DNA of 64,000 nucleotides. It comes from Streptococcus thermophilus (lineage in GTDB: Bacteria; Actinomycetota; Actinomycetes; Mycobacteriales; Mycobacteriaceae). The notes under the pieces were generated by a model. That model had not been told where the DNA came from and did not search any database. It saw nothing but the letters and a program-made list of their open reading frames with translations. The stretch spans positions 1,178,001 to 1,242,000 of the forward strand of contig UYIL01000003.1 of the NCBI GenBank assembly GCA_900618065.1, in the 5' to 3' direction. A program made the position numbers and the translations under genes. Positions 57,488-64,000 of the stretch are shown one piece after another (the stretch's first letter is position 1; every line of letters starts with the position of its first letter).

Positions 57488-57520
57488 ATGAATGCGCAGC
57501 AGGAGTCATTTTGGGCTTAA
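57488..57520 (+). other. Ten-codon upstream reading frame abutting the dynamin gene
   Basis: ATG AAT GCG starts a frame encoding MNAQQESFWA whose TAA stop directly touches the ATG at 57521 (TAAATG). AGGAG, the only visible ribosome site, lies inside this frame 15 nt before the second start. Translation of the short frame could couple to the dynamin gene; this is unproven. Confidence 0.3.
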
Positions 57521-59353
57521 ATGGCCGTCATGGACCCGACAACTTCTCAGGCTGCCCAGCAAGCACCGCAGCAGCGGCGAAGTCCGCAGGAATCCCTGAA
57601 CCGGGCGATGGACATCGCGCGCCGCTACGGCCAGAATTCCGCTGCCGATGTGGCTGAGAACCTTTTGGACGCGCCTTTCCGCACAGGCACAGTCGTTGTC
57701 GTCGGCGAGATCAAGCGCGGCAAGTCCTCGCTGGTTAACGCACTCGTGGGGCAGCGGGAGCTATTGCCGGTGGACGTTTTGACATCCACAAGCGCCCCGA
57801 TCCGTGTCAGTGTCGCCCCAGCAGGGGAGGGGCCGGTCTCGCCGCGCGTCGAGCTCAACCGCGGTGAAGGGCGCCAGCCGATCGACATTGCTGACCTGCC
57901 GCGCTACGTCACCATTGACGGCATGGCGGGCTCCGGTAGCGGCAGCGACGACGATGAGCTGGCTACGGCAGCGTCGATCGAGTTGGAGTGGCCTGCTTTG
58001 GCGGGCACGACCATCGTCGATACGCCTGGCGTGGGCGGGCTCGACGAGCATGCGGTGAAAGCGTCCTTTAGCGAAGCCCACCGGGCGGGCGTGCTGCTCA
58101 TGGTGTGCGACGCGTCGACGCCGATCACCAAACCGGAGATGGACATCCTCGCTGAGGCGCGCCAGGAAGTCGGCGCCGTGATTGTCGCTGTGACCAAAAC
58201 GGACAAGAACATTCGCAGGTGGCGCGCCATCGTGGAGGACAACCGCAGGTTGATCCGCGAGCACCTCGGTGCTGAAGTGCCGGTGATTGGCGTGTCCAGC
58301 CTGCGTGCCATGGATTCGGTGGACATGGCTGCCACGGACCCGCAGCGCGCAGAAGCGATCGCTCAACGCAGCGGCATCGTGGAACTGCGCGATGAAATCC
58401 ACCGCATGCTCAAAGACCCGAAGGCGCTGGGTCTGCGCAGTTCCATTGAATCCATCATGACCACACTGAACGGGATTCAAAAGCAGATCAACCGTGAAAT
58501 TGAGCTCAACGCCAAGCCCACCCAGGGCGTGGCCAAACTGGAAGAAGAACAAAAAGAGCTCGATGAGCTTAAAGAACATGCATCCGAGTGGGAGCAACTC
58601 CTCGCCCGTGACATCCAGCTCATGCGCAACCGCATTACGGACGAGCTCGATCAGGACATCGAGTCCCTGCGCAACGGCTGGACGCAGCGCATCAACAAAG
58701 AGGGTATGCGCGTTCTGCGTTCGAAACCGCAGGTGTTCACCAGTCAAATCGAGGCGGAGCTGACGGAGCTGATCAGCCGCACTCTGGACAAGCAGCTCGA
58801 CGGTATCAAACAGCGCGCGGAGCAATTGTTTCCGGACCGGCCGGAGATTGTTCATTCGGTGCTCACCGCCGCGGTCAGCTCTATCGCCCCGGAGGGGGTG
58901 AAGGGCCGTGAGGTGGACAAGAAGACGAAGGATTTGATGGATCCATCGATGCTTACCATGGGTGCACTCGGTGCCGGCATGCTGTCGTTCCTGATTCCCT
59001 TCGCGCCTTTGGCCGGTGTGGTGTGGGTCGGCGTGAACATGAGCTTTCGGGCTTTGCGCAACGGCAAGACCCACTTGATCCAGTGGTTGCGCGAGATCAC
59101 GCAGACGACGCGCATGTCCATTACCCGCCTGTTGGACACGATGATCGCGTCCGCCCGCACCGAAATGGTTCTGCGGTACCGCTCTCACCTGCGCCAGCGC
59201 CAGAAGGAAGTGCAGGAGCACATCACGGAAGCCCGTAATGCCGCCCGCGAGACGGAGACGGAGCGCAAAGAGAAGATCACGCGCCTGTCCAAGAACCAGA
59301 AGATCATTGCGGGCACGATCAACGAGCTGAAGACCCACCTCCAGACTCTCTAA
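57521..59353 (+). CDS. Dynamin-like GTPase 1 (IniA-like)
   Basis: A 610-residue large GTPase. G1 is GEIKRGKSS (residues 62-70), G2 is likely the Thr of LTSTSAPI, G3 is DTPGVGG (Asp167), and G4 is TKTD. A helical bundle and coiled coil follow, with a hydrophobic hairpin (LTMGALGAGMLSFLIPFAPLAG, in pieces, about residues 477-508) as the probable membrane paddle, then a helical C-terminal half. It resembles mycobacterial IniA, a membrane-fission dynamin induced by cell-wall stress. A second dynamin gene follows 10 bp downstream. Confidence 0.85.
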   Translation: MAVMDPTTSQAAQQAPQQRRSPQESLNRAMDIARRYGQNSAADVAENLLDAPFRTGTVVVVGEIKRGKSSLVNALVGQRELLPVDVLTSTSAPIRVSVAPAGEGPVSPRVELNRGEGRQPIDIADLPRYVTIDGMAGSGSGSDDDELATAASIELEWPALAGTTIVDTPGVGGLDEHAVKASFSEAHRAGVLLMVCDASTPITKPEMDILAEARQEVGAVIVAVTKTDKNIRRWRAIVEDNRRLIREHLGAEVPVIGVSSLRAMDSVDMAATDPQRAEAIAQRSGIVELRDEIHRMLKDPKALGLRSSIESIMTTLNGIQKQINREIELNAKPTQGVAKLEEEQKELDELKEHASEWEQLLARDIQLMRNRITDELDQDIESLRNGWTQRINKEGMRVLRSKPQVFTSQIEAELTELISRTLDKQLDGIKQRAEQLFPDRPEIVHSVLTAAVSSIAPEGVKGREVDKKTKDLMDPSMLTMGALGAGMLSFLIPFAPLAGVVWVGVNMSFRALRNGKTHLIQWLREITQTTRMSITRLLDTMIASARTEMVLRYRSHLRQRQKEVQEHITEARNAARETETERKEKITRLSKNQKIIAGTINELKTHLQTL

Positions 59354-59363
59354 GGAGACCACT

Positions 59364-60812
59364 ATGAGCCAGCCCCACCAGAACGGCGCTGAGGCGCTCA
59401 ACGTTCTTCTTCGCCAGAGCGTCGACGCGCTCGGTCAGGGTGGCCCGCATCTGGAGACGCATGCGGCCGAGTTGCGTGAGCTCGTCTCGCGTCCGCCACG
59501 TGTCGCGGTCATCGGGCGCTTGAAGTCGGGCAAGTCCACTCTGGTCAACGCGTTGACTGAGAGCCGCATCGCGGCGACCGGGTCGTTGGAGTGCACGATG
59601 GCGGTCAGCGTCTACGACGAGGGTGCGCCCGCCCGCGCGGAGATCATCGGACTCGACGGCAAGGTGCAGAGCATTGCGCTCGCCGGGGAACCGCTGGCGG
59701 ATCTCGGCCGCCCGCTCGACGAGATCGATTTTGTGCGCCAGTTCATCCCGATCGCGCGCTTGGCCACCCTCGGCATCATCGACACTCCGGGTACAGCGAC
59801 GCTCACCGTCGAAAACGAGGCGCGCACACGGCGCATGCTTATCGACGGCTCCCAGGACACGAAACGAGCCTCCTCCTGGGCCGACTGCGTGGTCTTCTTG
59901 TCTGACTCCGCACCCCGCGACGACGAGCGTGCCTTCGTCGCTGATCTAGGAATGACCCCGTTGACCGTTGTGGGCGTTGTCTCCAGGGCCGACTCTTTCG
60001 GCGCGGGCGCATTCGGCCACAAGGACCCGCTGGAAGTCGCGCAAGCTTATGCGGGGCGCATCGCCGAGCAGATGGGCGGCACCGTCGGGGCAATGGTCCC
60101 GCTGTCGGGATTGCTGGCTGAATCCGCCTTGACAGGACGGGTCACCGGTGCAGTTGTCAGGGATGTCGCTGCCTTGGCCGGCTTGGACCGCGATACGATG
60201 CTGGACTTTGTGGAGGCGGAGGATCCGTCGACAAGCGTGGAAGGCTTCACCGCGGACGAGCGCGACCATCTCTTGGACGTCATGGGCGAATACGGACTCA
60301 TGTACGGCCGCACGGTGGCTGCAGAGCAGGGGCCCGCTGGTCTGCTGGAGTGGATGAAGCGAACATCGGGAATTGAGCGCTTGACCACGATCATCACCGA
60401 AGAAATGCCGTATTTTGCCACTCTGCAGCGCGCAGTACGCGTTGTCGATGCTCTGGACACGCTGTCCAATGCGCCGGAATCGCGCGACCATGCGCTGTGG
60501 GTGCAGTCCGTGCTGGAATCGCAGCCGGCGATGAAAGATGTCATGCTCTACCGCAGCTTCAAGAACACGGTGGCGGATTCGCCGAACTCGACGCTCATCC
60601 CGCGGCTGCGGGCAGCGATCCAAGGATCCACCCCGGCGGAGAAAGTCGGTTTGCGTGCCGACGCCCCGCCCGAGCGAGTCATTGAAGTCCTTCGTAGCGA
60701 ACTCGGCGAACTTCGTGAGCTCGCCATGACCCCGCTTTCCGCCGCGGAAGATGATGCGCGTGAACGCCTCATCGTGGCCTACCAAGCCGCCTGGAAACAG
60801 ATGAACCGATAA
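59364..60812 (+). CDS. Dynamin-like GTPase 2 (IniC-like)
   Basis: A 482-residue GTPase. G1 is GRLKSGKST (residues 51-59), G3 is DTPGTAT (Asp140), and G4 is SRAD with Ser-Arg replacing the usual Asn/Thr-Lys. The C-terminal helical part lacks the long hydrophobic paddle of its neighbour, so it may be the partner without its own membrane insertion, as IniC is to IniA. The start is preceded by AAGGAGACC. It is 10 bp after dynamin 1 and in the same transcript; the Hsp70 gene comes 72 bp later with its own promoter-like TAGACT. Confidence 0.83.
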   Translation: MSQPHQNGAEALNVLLRQSVDALGQGGPHLETHAAELRELVSRPPRVAVIGRLKSGKSTLVNALTESRIAATGSLECTMAVSVYDEGAPARAEIIGLDGKVQSIALAGEPLADLGRPLDEIDFVRQFIPIARLATLGIIDTPGTATLTVENEARTRRMLIDGSQDTKRASSWADCVVFLSDSAPRDDERAFVADLGMTPLTVVGVVSRADSFGAGAFGHKDPLEVAQAYAGRIAEQMGGTVGAMVPLSGLLAESALTGRVTGAVVRDVAALAGLDRDTMLDFVEAEDPSTSVEGFTADERDHLLDVMGEYGLMYGRTVAAEQGPAGLLEWMKRTSGIERLTTIITEEMPYFATLQRAVRVVDALDTLSNAPESRDHALWVQSVLESQPAMKDVMLYRSFKNTVADSPNSTLIPRLRAAIQGSTPAEKVGLRADAPPERVIEVLRSELGELRELAMTPLSAAEDDARERLIVAYQAAWKQMNR

Positions 60813-60839
60813 ACGCTTAACTGCCTGGACATGAGCCGG

Positions 60840-61954
60840 TCTGGTTAGACTTGTCGCTGTCTTTGTTGTGAGGGAGGAATCGGCGTGGCCGCTTCGTGGA
60901 ATTTGGCGATTGATTTTGGTACTTCGAATTCGGCTGCGGCTCATACGAGTCCGGCGGGTGGGGCGGTTGAGGCTGTTGCGCTGAGTCATCGTTCTAATTT
61001 GATGCCGTCGGCTATTTATGTCGATTCTGATAGTCGGAATGTGGTTAGTGGTGATTCGGCGTTGTTGGCGGGGCGTCGTGATCCGTCGCGTCTTGTGTTG
61101 TCGCCGAAGCGGTTTATTGATCATGAGACGATTGAGTTGGAGGGTGATGATGTTCCGGCGCAGTTGGTTTTTGCTGCGTTGATTGGGGGCATTGTTGATC
61201 GGGCGAAGTCGCAGCATGCTGGTGTTGATCCGGATACGGTGACGTTGACGCATCCGGAGCGGTGGTCGCATCATGCGGTGGGGAATTTGGTGGATGCGGC
61301 GCAGGCTGCTGGTGTTGCGGGTTCGCGGTTGCGGATGATTTCGGAGCCGCGTGCGGCGGCGATTCATTATGCGGCGCAGCAGCAGGTGGCTGAGGGGCAG
61401 CATGTTGCTGTGTTTGATTTTGGTGGGGGCACGTTGGATATTGCTGTGTTGCGTGCGGAGCGTGACGGTGATTATCGGGTGGTTGCTGCGAAGGGGGATA
61501 ACAGTTTGGGGGGTCGTACGATTGACAATCTGGTGTTTCGGTGGGTTGTTGATCAGATTGATCATGATGATCCGGGTTTGGCGGATTCGTTGCGGTCTGC
61601 TCCTGCGTCGGTGATGAATGCGTTGCAGGAGAATATTCGTGAGGCGAAGGAGATGTTGTCGGATACGTCGTCGGCGACGGTGACGATTTCTTCGCCGTCG
61701 GGGGAGCGGGATGTGTTGATTACTCGTGATGAGTTTAATCGTGTGATTTCTGCTCCGATTGGGCGTGCGGCTGAGATGACGCGTGCTGTGTTGGGTGAGG
61801 CTGGGGTGAGGTCTTCTGATACGCCGATTTATTTGACGGGTGGGTCGTCGCGGATTCCGTTTGTGCAGGATGAGTTGGGTCGTGTTGGGCGTGTGATGCG
61901 TCTTGATGATCCGAAGACGGTTGTGTGTCGTGGTGCGTTGGTGGCGACGTTGCG
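60840..61954 (+). repeat. Long direct repeat, copy 1 (promoter and Hsp70 ATPase domain)
   Basis: This 1115-bp segment is matched without gaps by 62886-64000; I count 17 base differences. It begins upstream of the TAGACT box and start codon, so control region and ATPase domain were copied together. Codons across it nearly all end in G or T. Confidence 0.9.
60846..60851 (+). promoter_or_regulatory. Probable -10 box of the first Hsp70 gene, conserved in the second
   Basis: TAGACT lies 33 nt before GTG 60885, followed by a GAGGGAGGA ribosome site. The same arrangement recurs at 62892-62897 for the second copy. Confidence 0.5.
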
Positions 61955-62801
61955 TGGGTTTACCCAGCCGGTTCAGGGTGGGGGTCAGCGTTTTGTTGCT
62001 GCGGGTGCTAATCCGTTTGGTGGCCCAGCCCAACCCCCGCAGGCTGCGCAACCGATGGCTCAGGCTGCCCAGACCCAGCCTGCACAACCGGGCGCTCATT
62101 CGGCTGGGCAGTCATCGGTGCCGTCGAGTGGTGCTGGTGGCAACAAGGGCGGTAAGGGTCCGTTGATTGTTGCTGGTGCGTTGGGCGCTGTGGCGCTGTT
62201 GGGTATCGGTGGCTGGGCAGTCACCCGTGGCGGGGATAATACTGACGGTTCGAACGAAGCGTCGTCGACAGCACCATCTGTCAGCGAGTCCGAGACACCG
62301 GGATATGAGTCCGCGGCTTCATCGGCCGCGAGAACCTCACCGACAAGCACAACCTCTTCGTCGGCTTCACCCGGTTCCAAGTTCGTGCCCATTGGAGAGA
62401 TCACTGGGGACGATTCATTCCTGCCCGAGCAGTTCCGCAATTCCTTGAGTCCGTGCGACACGGAAGAACATGAAGCTGACGGCATTGTCTACAACAAGTG
62501 GATCGAAGATACATCCGTGAAGTACTACCGTTGCTCGCAGGAGGGCAACAACTTTGGCATCTCCTTCTTCAAGGACGTGAACGCCGACCAGGCTTTCGAG
62601 GTGGTAGAGAAATTGCCGCCGGAAAATGGCTCAGAGCTTTCCGGAGGCAACCCGAAGGTGCGCACGGCGACCGACACGGCCAACAGTCCGGTCCGCGACG
62701 TTGTGATCTACTACCCGAACGAAAAGCTTTTGATCTCGAGTCTTGTACGTGAGGATGACGAGGGTGCCCGCCGATGGGCTACTGACAACGGATTCATGTA
62801 G
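60885..62801 (+). CDS. Membrane-anchored Hsp70-like protein
   Basis: A 638-residue protein: actin-like ATPase domain (residues 1-350) with LAIDFGTSNSAAA, FDFGGGTLDIA (about 177-187) and YLTGGSSRIPFVQ; then a Gln/Ala/Pro linker, one membrane helix (about 426-448), a Ser/Thr-rich stretch and an extracytoplasmic C-terminal domain with two Cys (SPCDTEE, YRCSQEG) likely in a disulfide. There is no Hsp70 substrate-binding domain, so it is more a signalling or scaffold ATPase. The ATPase part uses almost only G- or T-ending codons; the rest uses normal C-ending codons. Confidence 0.85.
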   Translation: MAASWNLAIDFGTSNSAAAHTSPAGGAVEAVALSHRSNLMPSAIYVDSDSRNVVSGDSALLAGRRDPSRLVLSPKRFIDHETIELEGDDVPAQLVFAALIGGIVDRAKSQHAGVDPDTVTLTHPERWSHHAVGNLVDAAQAAGVAGSRLRMISEPRAAAIHYAAQQQVAEGQHVAVFDFGGGTLDIAVLRAERDGDYRVVAAKGDNSLGGRTIDNLVFRWVVDQIDHDDPGLADSLRSAPASVMNALQENIREAKEMLSDTSSATVTISSPSGERDVLITRDEFNRVISAPIGRAAEMTRAVLGEAGVRSSDTPIYLTGGSSRIPFVQDELGRVGRVMRLDDPKTVVCRGALVATLRGFTQPVQGGGQRFVAAGANPFGGPAQPPQAAQPMAQAAQTQPAQPGAHSAGQSSVPSSGAGGNKGGKGPLIVAGALGAVALLGIGGWAVTRGGDNTDGSNEASSTAPSVSESETPGYESAASSAARTSPTSTTSSSASPGSKFVPIGEITGDDSFLPEQFRNSLSPCDTEEHEADGIVYNKWIEDTSVKYYRCSQEGNNFGISFFKDVNADQAFEVVEKLPPENGSELSGGNPKVRTATDTANSPVRDVVIYYPNEKLLISSLVREDDEGARRWATDNGFM

Positions 62802-62885
62802 CTAAGCCGGGCCACGCGAACATTGGGCTCCAGCGATCCACCTTGAACTGCCTTTTCTTCAGCTTGGTCGTCGAACACGGTGCTT

Positions 62886-64000
62886 TCTGGTTAGACTTGT
62901 CGCTGTCTTTGTTGTGAGGGAGGATGTGGCGTGGCTGGTTCGTGGGATTTGGCGATTGATTTTGGTACTTCGAACTCTGCTGCGGCTCATACGAGTCCGG
63001 CGGGTGGGGCGGTTGAGGCTGTTGCGCTGAGTCATCGTTCTAATTTGATGCCGTCGGCTATTTATGTCGATTCTGATAGTCGGAATGTGGTTAGTGGTGA
63101 TTCGGCGTTGTTGGCGGGGCGTCGTGATCCGTCGCGTCTTGTGTTGTCGCCGAAGCGGTTTATTGATCATGAGACGATTGAGTTGGAGGGTGATGATGTT
63201 CCGGCGCAGGTGGTTTTTGCTGCGTTGATTGGGGGCATTGTTGATCGGGCGAGGTCGCAGCATGCTGGTGTTGATCCGGATACGGTGACGTTGACGCATC
63301 CGGAGCGGTGGTCGCATCATGCGGTGGGGAATTTGGTGGATGCGGCGCAGGCTGCTGGTGTGGCTGGGTCGAAGTTGCGGATGATTTCGGAGCCGCGTGC
63401 GGCGGCGATTCATTATGCGGCGCAGCAGCAGGTGGCTGAGGGGCAGCATGTTGCTGTGTTTGATTTTGGTGGGGGCACGTTGGATATTGCTGTGTTGCGT
63501 GCGGAGCGTGACGGTGATTATCGGGTGGTTGCTGCGAAGGGGGATAACAGTTTGGGGGGTCGTACGATTGACAATCTGGTGTTTCGGTGGGTTGTTGATC
63601 AGGTTGATCATGATGATCCGGATTTGGCGGATTCGTTGCGGTCTGCTCCTGCGTCGGTGATGAATGCGTTGCAGGAGAATATTCGTGAGGCGAAGGAGAT
63701 GTTGTCGGATACGTCGTCGGCGACGGTGACGATTTCTTCGCCGTCGGGGGAGCGGGATGTGTTGATTACTCGTGATGAGTTTAATCGTGTGATTTCTGCT
63801 CCGATTGGGCGTGCGGCTGAGATGACGCGTGCTGTGTTGGGTGAGGCTGGGGTGAGGTCTTCTGATACGCCGATTTATTTGACGGGTGGGTCGTCGCGGA
63901 TTCCGTTTGTGCAGGATGAGTTGGGTCGTGTTGGGCGTGTGATGCGTCTTGATGATCCGAAGACGGTTGTGTGTCGTGGTGCGTTGGTGGCGACGTTGCG
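62886..64000 (+). repeat. Long direct repeat, copy 2 (promoter and Hsp70 ATPase domain)
   Basis: This matches 60840-61954 base for base except for about 17 differences and continues to the window edge. The changes include Asn/Asp at codon 6, Leu/Val, Lys/Arg twice, Ile/Val and Gly/Asp, together with several silent ones. Confidence 0.9.
62931..64000 (+). CDS. Second Hsp70-like protein (3' end cut by window)
   Basis: About 356 residues of a near copy of the preceding protein, starting VAGSWDLAIDFGTSN with GTG 62931, preceded by GAGGGAGGA. The ATPase motifs are unchanged (FDFGGGTLDIA, TGGSSRIPF). Whether it has the same linker, membrane helix and extracytoplasmic domain cannot be seen. The two copies could form a heteromer or recognise different ligands through divergent C-termini. 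Codon use is G/T-ending throughout the visible part. Confidence 0.85.
   Translation, partial: MAGSWDLAIDFGTSNSAAAHTSPAGGAVEAVALSHRSNLMPSAIYVDSDSRNVVSGDSALLAGRRDPSRLVLSPKRFIDHETIELEGDDVPAQVVFAALIGGIVDRARSQHAGVDPDTVTLTHPERWSHHAVGNLVDAAQAAGVAGSKLRMISEPRAAAIHYAAQQQVAEGQHVAVFDFGGGTLDIAVLRAERDGDYRVVAAKGDNSLGGRTIDNLVFRWVVDQVDHDDPDLADSLRSAPASVMNALQENIREAKEMLSDTSSATVTISSPSGERDVLITRDEFNRVISAPIGRAAEMTRAVLGEAGVRSSDTPIYLTGGSSRIPFVQDELGRVGRVMRLDDPKTVVCRGALVATL

Noticed and set aside
59946..62099. 717-codon open frame on the minus strand opposite the dynamin 2 and Hsp70 genes
   Set aside because: It is rich in Arg, His, Thr and Asn with no recognisable motif, and arises because the G/T-ending codons of the real gene avoid stop codons on the other strand. 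The same happens at 62859-63611.

Overview
The window is a continuous piece of a high-GC actinobacterial chromosome, almost certainly Corynebacterium. Evidence for this: a housekeeping backbone in recognisable corynebacterial order (tig, clpP1-clpP2, clpX, a TetR gene, mdh, valS, folC, a DUF4233 gene, ndk, rne), a mycothiol-type DsbA-fold nitroreductase, a truncated haemoglobin O, IniA/IniC-like dynamins, and many start codons lying 7 nt after a TANNNT -10 box (leaderless-type promoters). No rRNA, IS transposase, prophage or CRISPR array was seen. The first gene (CopD/CtaG) is cut by the left edge and the last (a second Hsp70-like protein) by the right edge.

Layout. 0-9.8 kb: CopD/CtaG, an SSB paralogue, EttA, a thioesterase, an unknown protein, a two-gene lactone oxidase/PLP operon, GlbO and MetB. 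9.9-15.6 kb: PepN, a DsbA-fold nitroreductase, RpiB, a nuclease-like protein, an NTF2-like protein and a HicA-HicB module. 15.6-22.5 kb: two divergent runs of sugar-transfer genes (three leftward, four rightward) with overlapping start/stop codons, including a WcbI-like enzyme. 22.5-26.5 kb: an orphan EfeO lipoprotein, an enoyl-CoA hydratase, a flavin oxidoreductase and a Gly/Asp-tailed membrane protein. 26.5-35.4 kb: tRNA-Gly, tRNA-Pro, tig, clpP1P2, two paralogous lipoproteins, an alpha/beta hydrolase, clpX, tetR and mdh. 35.4-40.1 kb: valS-folC-DUF4233. 40.3-49.7 kb: a fatty-acid beta-oxidation island (thiolase, FadN-like dehydrogenase/hydratase, two acyl-CoA dehydrogenases, acyl-CoA ligase) with a GNAT and an unknown gene inside it. 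49.9-55.9 kb: a small membrane protein, ndk, phoD and rne. 56-64 kb: an envelope-type cluster consisting of a protein with eighteen 13-residue Asp-rich repeats, two dynamin-like GTPases and two tandem Hsp70-like proteins.

The most unusual signals are these. (1) A family of about 85-bp intergenic elements (six copies) with a fixed CAGGTC core at the same offset and terminal inverted repeats that differ from copy to copy but still pair within each copy. (2) A 12-mer, CGCTTATCGACG, found nine times exactly and six times with one mismatch, almost all in the first 30 kb. (3) The dynamin/Hsp70/Asp-repeat cluster, whose duplicated Hsp70 ATPase domains are written almost entirely in G- or T-ending codons and are about 98.5% identical over 1.1 kb. 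(4) A possible Shine-Dalgarno-masking helix in the rne leader. (5) A terminator built from two head-to-head consensus DnaA boxes. Functions are assigned from motifs read by eye; no database search was run.
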